Source of the DNA: Clostridia bacterium
GTDB taxonomy: Bacteria; Bacillota; Clostridia; Oscillospirales; Acutalibacteraceae
NCBI GenBank assembly: GCA_017519685.1
Contig: JAFWRV010000475.1
Span: forward strand, 1 to 8,866
Direction: 5' to 3'
DNA: 8,866 bases
Part shown: piece by piece, positions 4,869 through 8,866 of the stretch
Numbering within the stretch: position 1 is the first letter of the stretch
How the letters are laid out: the number at the start of each line of letters is the position of its first letter
Position numbers and translations under genes: made by a program
The notes under the pieces: model-generated
Databases searched by the model: none
What the model saw: the letters and a program-made list of their open reading frames with translations, nothing else
What the model was told of the DNA's origin: nothing

Positions 4869-6805
4869 TGTCCAACGAAAACGGTAATCCCAACACCAAC
4901 GCAGCCGAGGAGCTCCAGGACGTCAATTCTCTCAGACAGATCAGAATTGATAAGCTCAGCGCTCTTCAGGAAGCCGGGAACGATCCTTTTGAAATAACCG
5001 TTGCGTATCAGGATACTCATTCGGCACAGATTAACGGCAATTTTGAAGAATATGAAAACAAGGATGTCTGTGTCTGCGGAAGAATGATGAACCGCAGAAT
5101 AATGGGCAAAGCGAGTTTCATTGATATATCCGACCGTGATGGAAGAATCCAGAGTTATGTCGCCCGCGACAACGTGGGAGAAGATACCTACGCCGCTTTC
5201 AAGAAATGGGATATAGGCGATATTATTGAAATCAAGGGTTATGTCTTCAAGACAAAGACCGGTCAGATAAGCGTTCACGCAAACGAAATCAGACTTCTCT
5301 CAAAATCCCTTCTTCCGCTCCCCGAAAAATTCCACGGTCTGACAGATACAGACACAAGATACAGAAGGCGTTATCTCGATCTCATTATGAATCCCGAGGT
5401 CAGAGAAACATTCTTCAAGCGCTCCGCCATCATCAGGGAAATCAGAAATTACCTTGACGGTCAGGGCTTTATCGAGGTTGAAACCCCGATGCTTGTTCCC
5501 AACGCCGGAGGAGCCGCGGCAAGACCTTTCGAAACTCATTTCAACGCTCTCGACGAAGACGTGAAACTCCGTATTTCCCTTGAGCTTTATCTGAAGCGCC
5601 TCATAGTCGGCGGTCTGGAAAAAGTTTATGAAATCGGCAGGGTTTTCCGCAACGAAGGCGTTGACACAAGACATAATCCCGAATTCACTCTGATGGAACT
5701 CTATCAGGCATATACCGATTACAACGGTATGATGGAGCTGACCGAAAACCTCTACCGCCACCTTGCGGAGAAGGTTGTCGGCTCAACCCTGATTTCATAT
5801 AACGGTGTTGAAATGGACCTCGGAAAGCCGTTTGAAAAGCTGACGATGGTTGAAGCCGTTAAAAAATACTCGGGCGTTGACTGGAACGATATTGAAACTC
5901 TCGACGACGCCCGCAGAGTCGCGAAAGAACATAATATTGAATTTGAAGAGCGTCACGGCAAGGGCGACATCCTCAATCTCTTCTTCGAGGAGTTTGTTGA
6001 GGAACACCTCATTCAGCCGACGTTCATTACGGACCATCCGATTGAAATCTCCCCTCTCACAAAGAAAAAGCCCGGCAAGCCCGGTTATGTTGAAAGATTT
6101 GAGTTCTTTATGAACGGCTGGGAGATGGCAAACGCGTATTCCGAGCTCAACGATCCCATCGACCAGAGGGAACGCTTCAAAGCTCAGGAAATCCAGCTTT
6201 CAATGGGCGACGAGGAAGCCAACACAACAGATGAAGACTTCCTTATGGCTCTTGAATACGGTATGCCCCCGACAGGCGGTATCGGCTACGGAATAGACAG
6301 AATGGTTATGCTTTTAACCGATTCACAGGCAATCCGCGACGTTCTGCTCTTCCCGACCATGAAATCGCTTGACGCTTCTCCGAAGAAGGAAAGCAAGGAT
6401 TCTGCCGAAGAAGAAATCAACGAAGTCATTGATTTCTCAAACGTTGAAATCGAGCCGCTGTTTGAAGATACAGTTGACTTTGAAACATTCAGCAAGTCGG
6501 ATTTCCGCGCGGTCAAGGTCAAGGACTGCGTTGCCGTTCCCAAGAGCAAAAAGCTGCTTCAGTTTACGCTTGATGACGGAACCGGAACAGACCGCACGAT
6601 ACTCAGCGGTATTCACGCTTTCTATGAGCCCGAGGAACTTATCGGCAAAACGCTTATCGCGATTACCAATCTTCCTCCGAGAAACATGATGGGTATTGAT
6701 TCATGCGGTATGCTTCTCAGCGCGATTCACAAAGAAAAAGGCGAGGAAAAACTGCATCTTCTGATGGTTGACAGACACATCCCCGCCGGTGCGAAACTCT
6801 ACTGA
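4868..6805 (+). CDS. lysS: Class II lysyl-tRNA synthetase with C-terminal tRNA-binding (Trbp111/EMAP-like) domain
   Basis: It charges tRNA-Lys with lysine in the cytoplasm. Residues about 65-150 form the N-terminal anticodon-binding OB fold (VCVCGRMMNRRIMGKASFID). The class II core follows: motif 1 near RNYLDGQGFIEVETPML, motif 2 VYEIGRVFRNEG at 253-264 with RHNPEFT, ERFEFFMNGWEMANAYSELN, and motif 3 GIGYGIDRM with its Arg at 478. The normal enzyme of about 490-500 residues would end after FPTMK. Here an acidic linker (about 500-535) leads to an extra 110-residue domain, 536-645. That domain opens with VDFETFSKSDFRAVKV, continues with ILSGIHAFYEPEEL and NLPPRNMMGI, and ends PAGAKLY. This pattern is the tRNA-binding OB domain normally on the MetRS C-terminus or as free Trbp111. 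ATG overlaps the greA stop by one base. TGA (6803-6805) precedes the next gene by one base. Confidence 0.96.
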   Translation: MSNENGNPNTNAAEELQDVNSLRQIRIDKLSALQEAGNDPFEITVAYQDTHSAQINGNFEEYENKDVCVCGRMMNRRIMGKASFIDISDRDGRIQSYVARDNVGEDTYAAFKKWDIGDIIEIKGYVFKTKTGQISVHANEIRLLSKSLLPLPEKFHGLTDTDTRYRRRYLDLIMNPEVRETFFKRSAIIREIRNYLDGQGFIEVETPMLVPNAGGAAARPFETHFNALDEDVKLRISLELYLKRLIVGGLEKVYEIGRVFRNEGVDTRHNPEFTLMELYQAYTDYNGMMELTENLYRHLAEKVVGSTLISYNGVEMDLGKPFEKLTMVEAVKKYSGVDWNDIETLDDARRVAKEHNIEFEERHGKGDILNLFFEEFVEEHLIQPTFITDHPIEISPLTKKKPGKPGYVERFEFFMNGWEMANAYSELNDPIDQRERFKAQEIQLSMGDEEANTTDEDFLMALEYGMPPTGGIGYGIDRMVMLLTDSQAIRDVLLFPTMKSLDASPKKESKDSAEEEINEVIDFSNVEIEPLFEDTVDFETFSKSDFRAVKVKDCVAVPKSKKLLQFTLDDGTGTDRTILSGIHAFYEPEELIGKTLIAITNLPPRNMMGIDSCGMLLSAIHKEKGEEKLHLLMVDRHIPAGAKLY

Positions 6806-6806
6806 T

Positions 6807-7511
6807 ATGAAAATATCGGTTGCGCTCGCGGCGTATAACGGTGAAAAATATATCGCAGAGCAGATTGAGTCAATTCTTTCCTGCCTTCGCGAAGGCGATG
6901 AACTGATTGTCTCCGATGACAATCCGCGGGGAAAGACGAAGGACGCCGTTTCCGCCTTCAGTGACAGCAGAATTCATTACATTGAAGGGCCGGGGCTCGG
7001 AGTCTGCAAAAACTTTGAAAACGCGCTCAGTCATTGCAGCGGTGATGTTATTTTTCTCAGCGACCAGGACGATGTCTGGCTTCCCGGAAAAACCGGCAAA
7101 GCCATCGAGGCATTTGAACAGGGAGCCGACCTGATACTGCACAACGCGCGTATCACCGACTCAAACCTTAATGATTCCGGTCAGACTGCATTTGATTTAT
7201 ACAGACCCTCCGCCGATTACGCAAAGAACCTGCTGCGCAACGGATTTGTCGGATGCTGTATGGCCTTCAGCCGCAAGGTTCTCTCTTCGGTAATCCCTTT
7301 CCCCGGGGATATTCCGATGCATGACTGGTGGATAGCGCAGGTCTGTTTAAAAAAAGGATTCAAAGTTTCGCTGATTGAAGAGCCGCTGCTGCTTTGGCGC
7401 AGACACGGTGAAACCGTCACCGGCAGAGCTACTTCTCTCAAGGAAAAAATCCGTTTCAGAATAAAAATGATTGGCTGTCTTAAAACCGTGTGCCACGGAA
7501 AGGATCAGTAA
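6807..7511 (+). CDS. Glycosyltransferase family 2, rhamnosyltransferase (RgpB)-like
   Basis: A 234-residue GT-A-fold enzyme expected to transfer a sugar from a nucleotide donor to a growing surface glycan at the inner membrane face. The N-terminus KISVALAAYNGEKYIAEQIESI, the metal-binding SDQDDVW motif (about residues 91-97) and the acceptor-side MHDWWIAQ with a later WRRHGETVTG resemble RgpB/RfbF-type rhamnosyltransferases. The donor-binding motif usually written DDGSxDGT reads DDNPRGKT here, an oddity. The frame is open upstream to an ATG at 6768 inside lysS. The start at 6807 is chosen because the family motif begins there and the lysS stop is one base before. No clear ribosome site is visible, so translation is probably coupled to lysS. 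The sugar specificity is inference. Confidence 0.88.
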   Translation: MKISVALAAYNGEKYIAEQIESILSCLREGDELIVSDDNPRGKTKDAVSAFSDSRIHYIEGPGLGVCKNFENALSHCSGDVIFLSDQDDVWLPGKTGKAIEAFEQGADLILHNARITDSNLNDSGQTAFDLYRPSADYAKNLLRNGFVGCCMAFSRKVLSSVIPFPGDIPMHDWWIAQVCLKKGFKVSLIEEPLLLWRRHGETVTGRATSLKEKIRFRIKMIGCLKTVCHGKDQ

Positions 7512-8269
7512 TGGATGTTAAAGTAACCGGCTGTATTGTCACTTATAATAATATAAGGACAATAGAAACCGCTGTAAGGACTGTTCTGGACAGTACAGCG
7601 TGCAGTTTCCGTCTTTATGTCGTTGACAACGGCTCAACTGACGGAACGGTTGAACTTATCAGGGATAAATTCCCCGATGTGACTCTTATTCAGATGAAAT
7701 CAAATGTCGGTTTCGGAGCAGGACACAACCATATTCTCAATATGCTTGATTCCGACTATCACGCAATCATAAACCCCGATGTCATAATCAAAGACGACAT
7801 CATTTCCGATATGGCTGCCTATCTTGACGGGCATCCTGACGTCGGAATGCTTTCTCCCCGGATACGCTTTCCCGACGGACGCCCGCAGGTGCTCGGAAAG
7901 CGCATTCCCAAGCCGCAGTATCTTATTGCAAGCCGTTTCAGAACCGAAGTGCCCGGAAAGATTCTCAGAGAATACGCGATGCTCGACGAGGACTTATCGG
8001 TTCCCCGTGAGATTCAGAACGCGACAGGGTGTTTTATGTTCATCAGAACATCCCTGTTCAGGCAGCTTAACGGCTTTGATGAAAAATACTTTATGTATTT
8101 TGAAGACTGCGACCTGACCAGAAAAGTCAACGAGGTCAGCAAGACCATATACTACCCCGACGCGACGGTTTACCACGAATGGGGCAGAGAAAGCAAAAAG
8201 AATTTCAGACTTACACTCATTCAGATAAAGTCGATGTTCAGATATTACGAAAAGTGGGGAATCAAGTGA
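7511..8269 (+). CDS. Glycosyltransferase family 2, WbbL/rhamnosyltransferase-like
   Basis: A 252-residue GT-A enzyme. The opening VTGCIVTYNN, the nucleotide-binding VVDNGSTDGT, an SNVGFGAGHNHIL segment, the NPDV motif (metal/donor site), and the pair ATGCFMFIRTSLF and GFDEKYFMYFEDCDLTRKV match dTDP-rhamnose-type transferases such as WbbL. It carries the canonical motif set, unlike the gene before it. The ATG at 7511 overlaps the preceding TAA by one base and has AAAGGA at 7499-7504. An alternative upstream ATG at 7490 lies in the previous gene and is less likely. The stop TGA (8267-8269) overlaps the GTG start of the exporter permease. The context, a second glycosyltransferase plus an ABC-2 permease, points to a polysaccharide assembled in the cytoplasm and then exported. 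The exact sugar is not determinable here. Confidence 0.9.
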   Translation: MDVKVTGCIVTYNNIRTIETAVRTVLDSTACSFRLYVVDNGSTDGTVELIRDKFPDVTLIQMKSNVGFGAGHNHILNMLDSDYHAIINPDVIIKDDIISDMAAYLDGHPDVGMLSPRIRFPDGRPQVLGKRIPKPQYLIASRFRTEVPGKILREYAMLDEDLSVPREIQNATGCFMFIRTSLFRQLNGFDEKYFMYFEDCDLTRKVNEVSKTIYYPDATVYHEWGRESKKNFRLTLIQIKSMFRYYEKWGIK

Positions 8270-8866
8270 AATACCTGAAGAATTTCTACAAATACAGAGG
8301 CCTGATGTATGAGATAGTCAGAAAAAACATCAAGCTCCAGTACCGCGATTCTGTTCTCGGAATGTTCTGGACCTTTTTGCAGCCTCTTCTGACGACGATA
8401 ATTCTCGTCATTATTTTCGGAAATGTTTTCGGTAAATCCAACAAGGGAATCGTCAACTATCCCATCTATCTTCTCTGCGGCCGTCTGCTGTATGAATTTT
8501 ATTCGCAAAGCACAAAACGGGCGATGCGTTCAATCAGAAACAGCGCTTCGGTCATAAAGAAGGTATATGTCCCGAAATATATTTATCCCATATCAAACGC
8601 TCTCGCAAATTTCATAACTTTTCTGATTTCACTTTCGGTTCTTGTTTGTTTCGTTCTTTTCTTCAAGATAACGAATCACAATCCGCCGCACCTGACAAAA
8701 TTTCTTGCTCTTGCGCCGGTACCGATAATAATACTGCTTTTTCTCGCTGTCGGAGTCGGTCTTATTCTGAGCACGCTCGATGTGTTTTTCAAGGATATAG
8801 ACTATCTCTATGAAGTCTTCTGTCTTCTGCTTTTCTATCTGACTCCGATATTCTATACAGCCAAAC
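8266..8866 (+). CDS. ABC-2 type polysaccharide exporter permease (RgpC/TagG/Wzm-like), 3' truncated by window
   Basis: This is the membrane subunit of an ABC transporter that moves a lipid-linked glycan across the cytoplasmic membrane. The frame from GTG at 8266 stays open for 200 codons to the window end. It was found by reading frame continuity; no ATG marks the true start. The cytoplasmic N-terminus KYLKNFYKYRGLMYEIVRKN leads to the family signature LQYRDSVLGMFWTFLQPLL (about residues 25-43) and a first membrane helix (LLTTIILVIIFGNVFG). Further hydrophobic segments lie at about 110-132 and 143-167, and a last one reaches YLTPIFYTAK. Start choice: GGGGA at 8256-8260 lies 5 nt before GTG, which overlaps the previous stop by 4 nt. 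An ATP-binding partner (RgpD/TagH/Wzt type) should follow downstream. The family call is firm; the cargo is inferred from neighbours. Confidence 0.92.
   Translation, partial: MKYLKNFYKYRGLMYEIVRKNIKLQYRDSVLGMFWTFLQPLLTTIILVIIFGNVFGKSNKGIVNYPIYLLCGRLLYEFYSQSTKRAMRSIRNSASVIKKVYVPKYIYPISNALANFITFLISLSVLVCFVLFFKITNHNPPHLTKFLALAPVPIIILLFLAVGVGLILSTLDVFFKDIDYLYEVFCLLLFYLTPIFYTAK

Noticed and set aside
4859..4870. Programmed -1 slip on the A6 run, producing a GreA-LysRS fusion.
   Set aside because: A -1 shift would indeed enter the lysS frame, but the heptamer is G AAA AAA rather than a good slippery site, the ribosome-site-like sequence is too close to stimulate shifting, and a normal ATG with AAGGAG is present.
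4265..5278. A long antisense open frame of 337 codons opposite greA and lysS.
   Set aside because: It is the complement of two well-supported genes. Its Ser/Phe/Leu-rich runs are simply the reverse of the Lys/Glu tail repeats. No ribosome site or family resemblance was seen.
1..8866. Alternative genetic code in which TGA is a sense codon.
   Set aside because: walJ, lysS and the second glycosyltransferase end at TGA at the expected protein length, with the next gene starting within a few bases, and the lysS and glycosyltransferase stops overlap or abut starts. TGG is used for Trp.

Overview
The window reads as a chromosomal segment from a Bacillota bacterium, most likely a clostridial or Oscillospirales-type gut organism. 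This is inferred from strong AGGAGG-type ribosome binding sites, sigma-A-like promoters, compact intrinsic terminators, and the walJ-rlmH and greA-lysS gene pairs. Every gene lies on the + strand. No tRNA, rRNA, CRISPR array, insertion sequence or phage gene was seen.

Layout. Bases 1-2134 hold the 3' part of murA (peptidoglycan precursor synthesis), a hairpin, then walJ (metallo-beta-lactamase-fold hydrolase) and rlmH (23S rRNA methyltransferase), closed by a terminator. Bases 2185-3337 are a single-gene unit: promoter, gapA (glycolytic GAPDH) and terminator. gapA carries an in-frame TGA at 2981-2983, exactly where the family has a phosphate-binding arginine. Bases 3339-4173 are another single-gene unit: promoter, an RsuA-family pseudouridine synthase and terminator. 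From 4228 onward an apparently unbroken operon runs to the window end: greA, lysS, two family-2 glycosyltransferases and the start of a polysaccharide-type ABC exporter permease. The last genes overlap or nearly touch.

How the genes relate. The first part is housekeeping: wall synthesis, ribosome modification, glycolysis. The greA-lysS unit couples transcript-cleavage rescue to lysyl-tRNA synthesis. The last 2 kb opens a cell-surface glycan cluster of the rhamnan/teichoic-acid export type, in which glycosyltransferases build a chain that an ABC-2 transporter exports.

Most notable points: (1) the stop codon inside an otherwise intact gapA; (2) a repetitive lysine-rich tail on GreA, encoded directly in front of the lysyl-tRNA synthetase gene and containing its ribosome binding site; (3) a LysRS with a C-terminal tRNA-binding OB domain of the type usually seen on MetRS; (4) no visible boundary between the housekeeping operon and the surface-glycan genes. 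I did not find a clear new multi-gene system; most of the window is ordinary core genome.
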